Shown here: positions 46,703 to 56,273 of the stretch, in pieces
How positions within the stretch are numbered: the first letter of the stretch is position 1
Layout of the letters: each line of letters begins with the position of its first letter
Assembly: GCF_030403435.1 (NCBI RefSeq)
Contig: NZ_JAUEPH010000003.1
Coordinates: forward strand, 310,001-374,000
Length of the DNA: 64,000 nucleotides
From: Algoriphagus sediminis
Lineage (GTDB): Bacteria; Bacteroidota; Bacteroidia; Cytophagales; Cyclobacteriaceae
Reading direction: 5' to 3'
Notes under the pieces: model-generated
What the model saw: the letters and a program-made list of their open reading frames with translations, nothing else
Database searches by the model: none
Told to the model about the DNA's origin: nothing
Position numbers and translations under genes: made by a program

Positions 46703-47083
46703 CTATGGTAATTGGAGTACATCACGTGCTTTTTCTAGCAATAACTCTGGATCGAATGGCTTGGTCATATAAATATCCGCTCCTACATCAAGGCCTTTTT
46801 GGCGGTCCGATTCTTGACCTTTTGCTGTTAGCAAAACAATATAGATTTGGGATAGCCCCATTTCCTGTTTTACTCTTCGGCAAACTTCCATACCGTTGAG
46901 TTTTGGCATCATCACATCCAAAAAAATGAGATCTGGTGTTTCTTCCTTTATAACTTCTAGGGCCATTTCCCCATTTTCAGCGGTATAAAACTCCACTCCT
47001 TCATCTTCTAGCTCTTCTAGCGACTGCTCTATGAGCATGCGGATGTGAGCTTCATCATCGACAATTAATATTTTTAGAGACAT
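46703..47083 (-). CDS. Stand-alone receiver domain protein
   Basis: 126 residues, a single receiver. D9 and D10 form the acidic pocket, D56 in LIFLDVMMPKLNG is the phosphoacceptor, T89 in IYIVLLTAKGQ is the switch residue and K110 in MTKPFD the conserved Lys. It sits 41 bp after a hybrid kinase and 41 bp before a GAF-cyclase, in the same order as receiver and cyclase in the 27-26 kb operon. It probably carries phosphate from the hybrid kinase to the cyclase or acts as its competing sink. No output domain. Confidence 0.92.
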   Translation of the reverse strand: MSLKILIVDDEAHIRMLIEQSLEELEDEGVEFYTAENGEMALEVIKEETPDLIFLDVMMPKLNGMEVCRRVKQEMGLSQIYIVLLTAKGQESDRQKGLDVGADIYMTKPFDPELLLEKARDVLQLP

Positions 47084-47124
47084 ACAAAAATGTGTGTTAA
47101 CATATTTAGTTTAAAAGATTTTAT

Positions 47125-50100
47125 TTATTGGTAAATAAAGAACAAGACGTTTTCTAGGCCCTTTTCAAAGCGTAGAGTTTGAATAATTTCATCATTAGAA
47201 GAAAGAATCGAATTAAGGATAATAATGTCTGGAAGTGTTTCTTTTGCCTTCTCCACCAGTTCCTTTCCATCGGATTCTACGACTTGATAACCTTTAGTCT
47301 GGAGGACATCAGTCAGGGTTCGAACGGCAGTAGAATCCTCATCCACCACCATTACTTTCTTTTTGGACTTCCCTTGATTTAGCAAGTCCCCAATGTCTTC
47401 AAACAGCTGATTAGTATCTATTGGCTTGGTCAAATAACGATCTACACCAATCCTGAACCCTCTCGCTTTATCCTGGACAATTGATAAAATGATAATTGGA
47501 ATATCCATCGTCTGCGGGTCATTCTTCAGAATGGCTGCGACATCAAAACCATTAATCTCAGGCATCATGATATCAAGAATAACCAAATCTGGCCTATTCT
47601 CTCGAATGGATTCAATCGCCTCCTTTCCGTTGCTGGCTTCTGAGGTCAGATAACCCGCTTCGGCCAATTCTTGGCTGAGCAACGAGCGAATGGATTGCTC
47701 ATCATCAACTATTAGGATATGTGCATTATTCTTGACAGACTTCAACCGAGAGAAGACCATCTTGTTTTTCAATTGGTCTACCAATTGATCCAAATGAATG
47801 GGTTCTTCATAATTTGTGGTTACCCTATTCTTTATTGGCAAGGCAAAAGAAAAATTACTTCCTTCGCCAACTTTACTTTCAAGCCAAATTCTACCACCAT
47901 GATGTTCAATTATCTCCTTGCATATTGGAAGACCAAGCCCTGTGCCTTTTGGTTTGTCTGTGAGGGTGTCTCCGCCAACTTGCTTAAACTGCTCAAATAC
48001 AGCATCGAAATCTTCGGGTGCAATGCCCATTCCGGTATCAATGATACTAGTAATGATTTCATTTCCGCTTCTTTTAATTCGGCAAGTGACCCCACCCTTT
48101 TCGGTAAACTTCACGGCATTGGAAATCAAATTGATTACCACCTGAATCAGCTTGTTATTATCTCCACTTATTTCAGGAATATTTTGATCAAAATCCCTAA
48201 TGAGCTTGAGTTTATTTGATTCAAAAAGAGAATTTGTAGCTGCAATCGCTCGCTCGACCACTTCTGTGAGATTAACCTGCTCTTCGCTCCAATCCATTTT
48301 TCCCGCCTCTATTTTTGCGAGATCAAGTACATCATTGATTAATGTGGTTAGTCGTTCACCTTCAGATATTACGACATTTAGGTTTTGAGAAACTTGATTT
48401 AACGCTCTTCCAGTTTTGGGATCTTTTTGATCCACTAAAGGAAATATCTTTTCTTCTAGTCTCTTTTGGATGATTTTCGCAAAACCTAATACTGATGTAA
48501 GGGGCGTCCTAAGTTCATGGCTCACAGTGGAAAGGAATGCACTTTTGGCTTCATTTGCTTTTTCCGCAGCTTGCTTTGAAGCGACCACTTCTTCAAATAA
48601 CTGGGCTTTATTAATGGCTACTCCTACAGAGGAAGCGATGGTAGATAGTAAGCTAGAGTCGCTCTCGTCAAATCGATTTTCGAATTCGGTACTCTGTACA
48701 CTTAGCACTCCAATTGCCTTTTCGCCCTGGAAAATGGGAACTCCCAAATAGGATGCGGAAGGTATCCCAAGGTGACTAGTTCCCATGGCGACAGTCATTT
48801 CCTCCACATCTCGATTAATGAGCAATGGCTCTCCAGAATTCAATATTTTGGAAGTGAGCCCTTCACCCAATTTCTGAGGAGGCATTTCGTCACCAAATCT
48901 ATATGGGAAATTGATCATCCCACTTTGCTCATTCAAAAGAGCAAGGTACACAATATTGGCATTGAACAAGTCTTTCATCTGATCCCCAACTAGGTGGATG
49001 ATCTCATCCAGAGATAGCTGCGAAGCAAGGGCCTGTGTAACTCTATTAACAGCGGACAATTCATTGGCTTGTTGCGTAGACTCCTCAAGTAGTCGATTGG
49101 TTTCGTCAAAAAGCCGAGTGTTTTCCAAAGCTACACCCATGCTACTGGTAATCGTCACCAATAGGTTCACTTCTGCATCACTGAATGCATGCTCTCGATC
49201 CAGATTTTGAAGGCTTACAGATCCTCTTACGGTTTTACCGATGATGATCGGGACAAAAACTGCTGATTTTGGAGTATGGCCCATACTCACTCCTTTTCCT
49301 CCAAATTTTCGTGCAGTCTGGATATAGTTTTCGTTGATTACAAGCGGTTGCTTGGTCTCAATAAGTTTACGATTGGCCCAATTAATAGGTCGGGGGTCAC
49401 TGTATTGCCGTACATCGCGCTCGATGGAATAATGCCAAATTTCTTGCTGTGAATTATGATCGAAGGAGCGGAGGACGACTGTTTGGGTATCAAAAAGATC
49501 ATTCAGTTTTTCTCCGACCAGTTCATAAATTCCCTCGGTATGGATTTCTTTCACCAAACCATTCTGCACTCCGTTTAATACAGCTAGTTCAGAAACCCTC
49601 TGACTGAGTTCCTGGGTACGTTCCATTACAGTCTTTTCTAATAATTCCTGTTTTTCACGAAGTTGGCTTAGTCTCCATTTCAAAATCAAACGTACCAAAA
49701 TGATGATCAAGAGAGCGTAAATCAAATAAGCCCACCAGGTACTATACCAGGGCGGGATGATGGTAAAGGTGTAAGATGCCTCTTCGCTTATATCATTAAA
49801 GACATTTTTTGCACGAACTCGGAAAGTATAGGTGCCCGGGGAAAGATTGGTGTATTCCTTATAGACGCTCCTGTTCCAATCTGACCAATCAGATTCAAAA
49901 CCTTCCAAGTAGGTCTGGTAAGTAGTTCGTTGTTCCTGCTGATAGAATTGGGCTGCATAAGTAAAACGGATAGAATTTTGAGAATAGGCCAAATTCTGGT
50001 CAGCCTTATTATTTGAATGATTTAAAGTGTCCAAACCAGCATAAATGCCTCTCATCCTTACTGGGAAATTCTCCTTTGATTTAGAAGGAATAGTGCGATC

Positions 50101-52047
50101 ATACCGAAGCAAACCTTCTCCACTCCCTATCCATACAATGCCATCATCCTCGGAATAAAGACCAAATACAGCTTGCCAAGGGTAATCGTTGAATAGGTTT
50201 TCTTCAAGGGTGTAAGTATTGTCAGGGCCTGGAATAGCTAGTCTTAGTCTATTGCCAATTGGAATCCAAACTTGACCTTGAGAGTCTTCTTGCATAAAAA
50301 AACCTTCAGAAAGCCCCAGGTTATCCGGGATCATTCCAAATCGATCATCAGGCACAATTGATTCTGTTGCTGGATCATAACGTAAACTAGCTCCGAAGGA
50401 AGGGAAAAAGATTTCACCATCAATAGCGTACAATAATCCCGCAGATTTAACCAAACCTTCTTCGACACCAAATTCCTTGATTTGAAAATCTGCAACGATG
50501 GGAAGATCGTTTTCATCATAGGAAGGGGTGATGCGATAGGCCATGTTCGTTTGGGTTCCAGCCCAAATGGTCCCATCCTCACTCTCAGCAATGGACCAAA
50601 TCGTATTTGGCATTCCTTCTAAGTCGGCATATTTTTCCCAAAAATTTCCTTTTTTAAGGAAAATCCTCAGGCCACCGGCTTTAGAAATGTATAATAGATT
50701 TGGATGACTAGGTGAGATCATCAGATCTTGACCTCCAGTTGTATTAGTGTCAATAGGGAGAATTCTTCCATCTCGGATCATCGAAAGGTCTTCCCCAGGG
50801 ACGATCAAATCATCCCCATCCACTACTAGATTCCAAATTTGTATGTTTCCAAGTTCAGGTATTGAGACAAATTTTTTGCTGGCATCATCATATTTGAAAA
50901 GACCGATAGATGAACTAACGTACAATTGACCGGCAGCTCGGGTAATGGCATAAATGGTTGAATTTAAGCCTTGATTCTCAGTAAAAGTACTGATAGGGGA
51001 GTTTAGCTCTAGCTTTGAAATTCCATTGTCTAGTCCAACCCAAACTGTTTGGTCTTGATCCACGAAAACAGAATATACCGAAGGGTCTTGTAGTCCTTGA
51101 TCACCAGAAAGAATATTCAGTAGCTCTCCTTCTTGATTTACCACCACCAATCCCATTCCGATCATAGAAGCTACCAGGTTTCCATTGGGAAGAAGGGCAC
51201 TTTTATAAAGCAAATTAGTCTCGGTATATTCATTTAGGTCACTATCAAAAATTTCAAAATTCTCACCATCATACTTGTAAAACTCTTGATAAAACCGACC
51301 TGTTAGGAATTGCTTCTGACCAGTATCAGGATTGTCTATATGCTCGACTAAGGTGAACAGTCGATCCCCGGCAACCACTTCACTTCCCTCTATAAACTCA
51401 AGCTCCTCATCAACCATTTTATAGAGTCCATTATCCACATCATGGACGATATAATCCCCATGGATGATATAACCATGTGAAAAGGTACTCTGGGCTGGAT
51501 ATGTTTTGATATTAAACTCCCCCTTGTCTAGATCATAGTCTAACCGAAAAATATACTCTCTAGCTTGAAAATAGAGATATCTTCCATCAAATTGAACAGA
51601 CCAAAATTCTTCGAAATCCCTCTTGTCCTCCGGGATAAGATGCCTTAAAGATTCTATTACTCGATCCCCAAATTTATTTTTTTTGAGATATCCAAAGCTT
51701 CCACCAGATACATAAAAAATAACCCCATTGTTATCTTTTACCATTCCTCTGGTGGAGACACCAGTGGGGTAATCAGGGTTCCGGATTTGCCGCCAATTAA
51801 TCCCATCGAATTCCATGATCTCGGTAGAAGTTCCGAAATACATTAATTGGTCATCACTTTGAATAATGGACCAGACCTGCCCATTACCACCGTACTCAGA
51901 AGTGGCATAATTGGTGATCAAAGGAACTCCTATTTCTTCGCCTGACTGGGAGTAGCCAAAACTGGAAAATAAAAACAGAATTCCGAAAACCGAATAACAC
52001 AATTTGCCTTTGAAAGGGTGATCAAAAAAATGAGAAAGGCTTTTCAT
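47125..52047 (-). CDS. Hybrid propeller kinase: Y_Y_Y, two GAF, HisKA, REC and truncated pseudo-REC
   Basis: 1640 residues. A signal peptide ending FGYSQ (no lipobox), propeller blades to about 680, a Y_Y_Y domain (about 700-760), one membrane helix (766-788, PPWYSTWW), GAF domains at about 815-980 and 985-1145, HisKA H1177 in SHELRTPLTSVLG, a HATPase with GTGLGLPIC, a receiver (about 1435-1555, D1492 in ILDIMMPEING) and a last receiver-like part (1563-1640). The last part has Asn1612 in place of the phosphoacceptor Asp and ends after strand 4, so it cannot be phosphorylated. Its H-box (HELRTPL) is unlike the HEIQNPLNF of all other kinases here. It heads the operon with a receiver and GAF-cyclase. 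Confidence 0.93.
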   Translation of the reverse strand: MKSLSHFFDHPFKGKLCYSVFGILFLFSSFGYSQSGEEIGVPLITNYATSEYGGNGQVWSIIQSDDQLMYFGTSTEIMEFDGINWRQIRNPDYPTGVSTRGMVKDNNGVIFYVSGGSFGYLKKNKFGDRVIESLRHLIPEDKRDFEEFWSVQFDGRYLYFQAREYIFRLDYDLDKGEFNIKTYPAQSTFSHGYIIHGDYIVHDVDNGLYKMVDEELEFIEGSEVVAGDRLFTLVEHIDNPDTGQKQFLTGRFYQEFYKYDGENFEIFDSDLNEYTETNLLYKSALLPNGNLVASMIGMGLVVVNQEGELLNILSGDQGLQDPSVYSVFVDQDQTVWVGLDNGISKLELNSPISTFTENQGLNSTIYAITRAAGQLYVSSSIGLFKYDDASKKFVSIPELGNIQIWNLVVDGDDLIVPGEDLSMIRDGRILPIDTNTTGGQDLMISPSHPNLLYISKAGGLRIFLKKGNFWEKYADLEGMPNTIWSIAESEDGTIWAGTQTNMAYRITPSYDENDLPIVADFQIKEFGVEEGLVKSAGLLYAIDGEIFFPSFGASLRYDPATESIVPDDRFGMIPDNLGLSEGFFMQEDSQGQVWIPIGNRLRLAIPGPDNTYTLEENLFNDYPWQAVFGLYSEDDGIVWIGSGEGLLRYDRTIPSKSKENFPVRMRGIYAGLDTLNHSNNKADQNLAYSQNSIRFTYAAQFYQQEQRTTYQTYLEGFESDWSDWNRSVYKEYTNLSPGTYTFRVRAKNVFNDISEEASYTFTIIPPWYSTWWAYLIYALLIIILVRLILKWRLSQLREKQELLEKTVMERTQELSQRVSELAVLNGVQNGLVKEIHTEGIYELVGEKLNDLFDTQTVVLRSFDHNSQQEIWHYSIERDVRQYSDPRPINWANRKLIETKQPLVINENYIQTARKFGGKGVSMGHTPKSAVFVPIIIGKTVRGSVSLQNLDREHAFSDAEVNLLVTITSSMGVALENTRLFDETNRLLEESTQQANELSAVNRVTQALASQLSLDEIIHLVGDQMKDLFNANIVYLALLNEQSGMINFPYRFGDEMPPQKLGEGLTSKILNSGEPLLINRDVEEMTVAMGTSHLGIPSASYLGVPIFQGEKAIGVLSVQSTEFENRFDESDSSLLSTIASSVGVAINKAQLFEEVVASKQAAEKANEAKSAFLSTVSHELRTPLTSVLGFAKIIQKRLEEKIFPLVDQKDPKTGRALNQVSQNLNVVISEGERLTTLINDVLDLAKIEAGKMDWSEEQVNLTEVVERAIAATNSLFESNKLKLIRDFDQNIPEISGDNNKLIQVVINLISNAVKFTEKGGVTCRIKRSGNEIITSIIDTGMGIAPEDFDAVFEQFKQVGGDTLTDKPKGTGLGLPICKEIIEHHGGRIWLESKVGEGSNFSFALPIKNRVTTNYEEPIHLDQLVDQLKNKMVFSRLKSVKNNAHILIVDDEQSIRSLLSQELAEAGYLTSEASNGKEAIESIRENRPDLVILDIMMPEINGFDVAAILKNDPQTMDIPIIILSIVQDKARGFRIGVDRYLTKPIDTNQLFEDIGDLLNQGKSKKKVMVVDEDSTAVRTLTDVLQTKGYQVVESDGKELVEKAKETLPDIIILNSILSSNDEIIQTLRFEKGLENVLFFIYQ

Positions 52048-52490
52048 GGTATTATTTTAAGATTATTATAAAAAATCAAGGAGGAATCTAATAAATAAAT
52101 ACCCAAAGTCCTAAAAGAAAAAGCTAGCTCTGGAGGACTATCAGGACGTACTTTATAAATAGAATGTCACCTTTCAGAATTTTGGGCAACCAATGTTTAT
52201 TTAGTTCAATGCGACCTCTGTCTCAGTATCAAAATTTAAAAATAAACTTCGCCCAGAAGGTGCCCGACTACAGGAGTGAAAAACAAAAAGCAACAGTTTA
52301 TTTCCTGTTGCCAGTACTTCTCCAATTCTTATCCACCACCTAAGCCACGTGGTATATTTCCATCTCTTTTTCCGTTCACATGAACCCTTTAGTATTTTTC
52401 CAGCATTCGATTCATATTTTTTTCACTTTTGACAAAGTGTTTTGTAGTAAAAATGTCTTGTATATTTCTCAAACTTCTTTCTAGGGCTTT
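52048..52490. other. 443-bp gene-free region between two signalling operons
   Basis: No coding frame is supported. It holds the terminator of the upstream operon (52281-52311) and, nearer the hybrid kinase, the promoter region. A loose form of the copy-A/B element lies at about 52150-52178. The 12-mer TATCAAAATTTA at 52227-52238 also occurs at 36394-36405 upstream of a propeller kinase, which may be chance in AT-rich DNA. Confidence 0.6.
52281..52311 (-). terminator. Rho-independent terminator of the three-kinase operon
   Basis: On the minus strand GCAACAG (52311-52305) pairs with CTGTTGC (52296-52290) across an 8-nt loop, followed by TTTTTGTTT (52289-52281). It is about 180 bp beyond the stop of the kinase at 52491. 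Confidence 0.85.
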
Positions 52491-55400
52491 TCATAGGACA
52501 TCGTTATTGGGTATTGACATGACGAAAGTTGCTCCCATACCTTCCTCACTCTCTATCCTAATTTCTCCCCCATGCGCCTTGATGATATCATAAGATAGAG
52601 ATAATCCCAACCCTGTTCCCGAACCGGTCGGCTTGCTGGTAAAAAAGGGCTGGAAGATTTTGTCTTTGATGGACTCGGGGATGCCGTTTCCATTATCTTG
52701 GACAGAAAGCTCTACCCCTAAATCCCCTGAAGGTGACTTGGTTACCATTGTTTTGACGGTTACCAAAGGCTTGTATGTTTCTCCCCCTTCAGGAGGCAGG
52801 GGGGTAGATTTTGCTTTCTCATGGACGGCGTAAAAGGCATTATTCACCAGGTTCAAAACCACCCGCCCGATATCCGAAGCCACCACATCGACTTTTGGCA
52901 AGTCAGGATCAAGATCTAACTTAAAGTCTGCTGTGAAGCTTTTATCCTTGGCTCGAAGTCCGTGATAGGAGAGGCGCAAATATTCATCTGCGAGCTCATT
53001 AAGGTCCGTTTCTACCTTCTCTCCGGAATTACTTCTACTATGCTCCAGCATTCCCTTCACTATATCTCCAGCGCGTTTCCCGTGGTAGTGTATTTTATCC
53101 TCATTTGCTTCTATATCAGTTGCTATCAATTTCACCTCTGCCAAATCGCCTTTTTTTATTTCTTCCTTTAGTTCAGCAATTAATTCCTTGTTCAGCTCCG
53201 AGAAATTATTGACAAAATTCAGTGGATTTTGAATTTCATGAGCTATACCAGCAGTCAGTTCACCCAGAGATGCCATTTTCTCAGATTGAATCAGTTGGGC
53301 TTGGGTTGATTTCAGGTTTTCGAGGGATTGATTGAGTTGAGAGGTCCGATGTTTGACCTTCTCCTCTAAGATTAAATTTTCCTTCTTGAGGGCTTTTGCA
53401 CGGTATTGAACAATAGCTCCGACTATTGCAGAAAATGCCAAAAGGTATAAAACCCAAGCCCACCAGGTATTTGTCCAATGAGGGAGTATGGTAAAGCTTA
53501 TTTTTGCCGGTTCAATCCAAAGGCCCTCTGGCGATAAGCTACTTACCAGAAAAGTATATTTGCCAGCTGGCAAATTTCTGTAATTTTCACTGAAGGGGTT
53601 AGTGCTCACTTTGCTCCATTCTTTATCAAAACCTTCTAAGAAATAGCTGAACTTCGCTTTGTCTTGGTTTGAGAGTTGGGCACTGCTAAACTGGAAGCTT
53701 AAATAATTATGCTCAAAAGGAATTTCCAGATTCACGGGAAGATTAAAATAACCCGAGACGCTATCCCATTTCACATGATTTTCTTGGAGCCAATCACTTT
53801 GTTTGGGGACAGCATTGGCAAGATAAAATGTGTCTAGACTGGCGCTAAAAATAGTATCTAAATCAGGACGTTTTCTTGCGATGTTATTTCGATCAAAGAA
53901 GATTTGGGATTCATCAGAAATGGTGATACCAGAGATAAATGTCTTAATTTCCGAGGAATCCTTTCTGGGAATATTTGTTATTGTAAGCGCCTCCGTTTCG
54001 ATTCCCCACCACAGTTTATTATTAAATTCAATTACCGCATCAGCATTAAAATCGGTATAAATTAAACCTTGACCTTTTTCAAAGGATTTTAAGTCATACC
54101 CAAATTTCCCCTGGCTCTTTTTTTCTGGATTAGGAGTCAAAAGGTTAAATCCGTTTCCTGTTCCGATATAGTACTTTCCATTCGATCCATATGAAGTGTA
54201 GACGGCAGGATTTGATAAGCCATTTTCAGTATTTATTTCAGTTAACGAATTCGTATATTGATCAACAATCAAGAGGCCTGATCTACTTCCTATCCACAGC
54301 TTTTCGTCTTCATCCTTGAAAAAGGCGCCTGTATTTCTTTGACTAAGTTCACCTTCTTCCATCAAATAGGATATCGTATTATTTTCAGGGTTAATCACGT
54401 TTATCCCTAAATCTGTTCCTGCCCAAATCTGGCCATATCGATCTTCTGCGAAGCCCCAGACAATATCTCCCATTATTCCATTCAGGTTGGAAAGCATTTT
54501 TATTTCTTTCTTTTCCAAATCGATAAATTCCACGTCTCCATTTCTAAATGACCCTGTCCAGAGTCTTCCCTTACTATCTACTATAGATGAAGACGGGAAA
54601 AGTGTAACAATACCTTGAGTACCTGTGAGGTATTGGATATTCTCCTTTACCTCGTCATAAATACCAAAACCAAATCCAGGCGAGGTAATTAAAATCTGGT
54701 TCTCGGAAAGCCTTTGCATTTTGTGGGAAATATTGTTCGCCTTGGGGAGTCCAAGGTTTATATCTAATCTTGATATGGAGTTTTTACTTGGATCATACAG
54801 GTCCAAGCCTTGTCTCGAACCAATCCAGAGTCGTTCTTCAGAATCTTCAAAAAAAGACCAAGTATCAGGTCCAGAAAGTCCATCAGAACTGTTTAGATAA
54901 ATTGGCGCAAGGCCTTTGAGGTCAAAGAGGTTGATTCCATCCTGGGTTGCAATCCAAAGTTGTTCATTTCTATCAAAAGTGGTGGTGTTTATAAAATCAT
55001 CAATTAATCCATCGGCAGAATTTAAATTTTTGAGTCCGTTGTTGTCTTTATTAAAAACATATACACCTTCACTTGATGACATCCAAATAGTTTGGTCAGA
55101 CCCCTCTGAAAAGTGGCATATACTTGTTCTAAGCCCTTGTTCTGCACCTAGAGAGCTGATTATATTTCGCTCAGAATTTAAAAATGCTACTCCCTGCTCA
55201 GCGGTACCTATCCATATTTGGTTCTCGCTATCTGTGAAAAGGCCAGTGATGGAGGCGATTGAGGTATTAAATGGCTCTTCTAAGGTTTTAATTTTTCCAT
55301 CTTGGATATCAATTTCCGAGAGGCCTGAAGCTGAGCCTACCCAAAGGGATCCATTTTGATCAATTGTAAGTTTTGAGGCATTTCTGTCATTATTTGGGCC

Positions 55401-56267
55401 CCATTGAGGAATGTGCTTATAAGTATCGTCTGACGAGTTAAAGACGTATATACCATCCTGAATTGTACCAACCCAAATCTGTCCTTCTCCATCCATAATC
55501 ATGGAGCAATTATCATTAAAATTGAAATTTTGACCTACGAAATTAAAGCTACTTACAAGGCCAACCTTCAGGTCTAAAACATAGATTCCTTTTTGAGAGG
55601 TGTAAACCCAAATTCTGCCATCCTGGTCTTCTAATATGTTGTTTACAATTGCCTGACTACCGGTAAAAAAAGATTCAATAAAATCGAAAATTTCTAAATA
55701 TGCCCCATCAAATCTGGTTAACCCTTTATCCGTGGCTATCCACATCATGCCATTACTGTCTTCCATCAGGGCAGTAACTAAATAGCTGGGAAGACCCTGG
55801 TCCTCACTGAATTCTAAAATACCCAGGGTAGAATTTTTTTCAATTTTAGGTAAGCCTGCTTTTATTTTTTTGGGATTAGCTAGTAAGTAGTTTTTGAAGT
55901 CAATCTTAATAGACGGAAGCTCTGAAAAATTAAGAGAAGAATCCATGAAAGATTCAAATAGTACCTCATTTGTTTTTAAGGGTGTCTTCAAGGGAATGAA
56001 TCGATCTGGATAAAATGGTTTTCGAGGAAAGGATTCTATGTTAACCTTTCGCTCATTCATTTTAGCAAAATCATTCATGTCTCTAACTTCCCAATCGATT
56101 TGCTTGGGCTCACTAAATTCTAAGGGGATTACTTTTGGCTCTTCAAATTCAGAACTACCAATTGTAATTTTTTCAGAGTCATTTTTTTCTTGACAGGAAA
56201 TAGTGGACAGTGCAACCAATCCTACTAAAAATAATAATGATTTTAACCGCTTATTTTGAAGGTTCAT
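52491..56267 (-). CDS. Double-propeller Y_Y_Y histidine kinase, third gene of kinase operon
   Basis: 1258 residues. A lipoprotein-like signal with LSTISC (about residue 25) is followed by a proline-rich extension like that of the kinase at 27501 (PLKTPLK versus PLKAPLE), then fourteen propeller blades (about 140-790), a Y_Y_Y domain (about 865-930), the PHWTNTWW helix (934-955), coiled coil, H1010 in [14 protein letters not shown], and a HATPase with DNGNGIP and [10 protein letters not shown] short glycine-proline loop (PLPPEGG), coded by a GC-rich inverted repeat, sits in the ATPase region where the paralogues have other loops. It starts 6 bp after the eight-module kinase. Confidence 0.93.
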   Translation of the reverse strand: MNLQNKRLKSLLFLVGLVALSTISCQEKNDSEKITIGSSEFEEPKVIPLEFSEPKQIDWEVRDMNDFAKMNERKVNIESFPRKPFYPDRFIPLKTPLKTNEVLFESFMDSSLNFSELPSIKIDFKNYLLANPKKIKAGLPKIEKNSTLGILEFSEDQGLPSYLVTALMEDSNGMMWIATDKGLTRFDGAYLEIFDFIESFFTGSQAIVNNILEDQDGRIWVYTSQKGIYVLDLKVGLVSSFNFVGQNFNFNDNCSMIMDGEGQIWVGTIQDGIYVFNSSDDTYKHIPQWGPNNDRNASKLTIDQNGSLWVGSASGLSEIDIQDGKIKTLEEPFNTSIASITGLFTDSENQIWIGTAEQGVAFLNSERNIISSLGAEQGLRTSICHFSEGSDQTIWMSSSEGVYVFNKDNNGLKNLNSADGLIDDFINTTTFDRNEQLWIATQDGINLFDLKGLAPIYLNSSDGLSGPDTWSFFEDSEERLWIGSRQGLDLYDPSKNSISRLDINLGLPKANNISHKMQRLSENQILITSPGFGFGIYDEVKENIQYLTGTQGIVTLFPSSSIVDSKGRLWTGSFRNGDVEFIDLEKKEIKMLSNLNGIMGDIVWGFAEDRYGQIWAGTDLGINVINPENNTISYLMEEGELSQRNTGAFFKDEDEKLWIGSRSGLLIVDQYTNSLTEINTENGLSNPAVYTSYGSNGKYYIGTGNGFNLLTPNPEKKSQGKFGYDLKSFEKGQGLIYTDFNADAVIEFNNKLWWGIETEALTITNIPRKDSSEIKTFISGITISDESQIFFDRNNIARKRPDLDTIFSASLDTFYLANAVPKQSDWLQENHVKWDSVSGYFNLPVNLEIPFEHNYLSFQFSSAQLSNQDKAKFSYFLEGFDKEWSKVSTNPFSENYRNLPAGKYTFLVSSLSPEGLWIEPAKISFTILPHWTNTWWAWVLYLLAFSAIVGAIVQYRAKALKKENLILEEKVKHRTSQLNQSLENLKSTQAQLIQSEKMASLGELTAGIAHEIQNPLNFVNNFSELNKELIAELKEEIKKGDLAEVKLIATDIEANEDKIHYHGKRAGDIVKGMLEHSRSNSGEKVETDLNELADEYLRLSYHGLRAKDKSFTADFKLDLDPDLPKVDVVASDIGRVVLNLVNNAFYAVHEKAKSTPLPPEGGETYKPLVTVKTMVTKSPSGDLGVELSVQDNGNGIPESIKDKIFQPFFTSKPTGSGTGLGLSLSYDIIKAHGGEIRIESEEGMGATFVMSIPNNDVL
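52783..52803. repeat. GC-rich inverted repeat inside a propeller kinase gene
   Basis: Arms CCCCCT (52783-52788) and AGGGGG (52798-52803) with a 9-nt loop. It encodes a PLPPEGG loop in the ATPase domain. A further G/C-rich stretch lies at 52715-52740 (SPSGDLG). A similar element is found at 33578-33597 in another kinase gene. Confidence 0.5.
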
Positions 56268-56273
56268 TTGTTG

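Noticed and set aside
47719..48219. 166-residue plus-strand frame inside the hybrid kinase
   Set aside because: It is antisense to the ATPase and receiver coding region and looks random.
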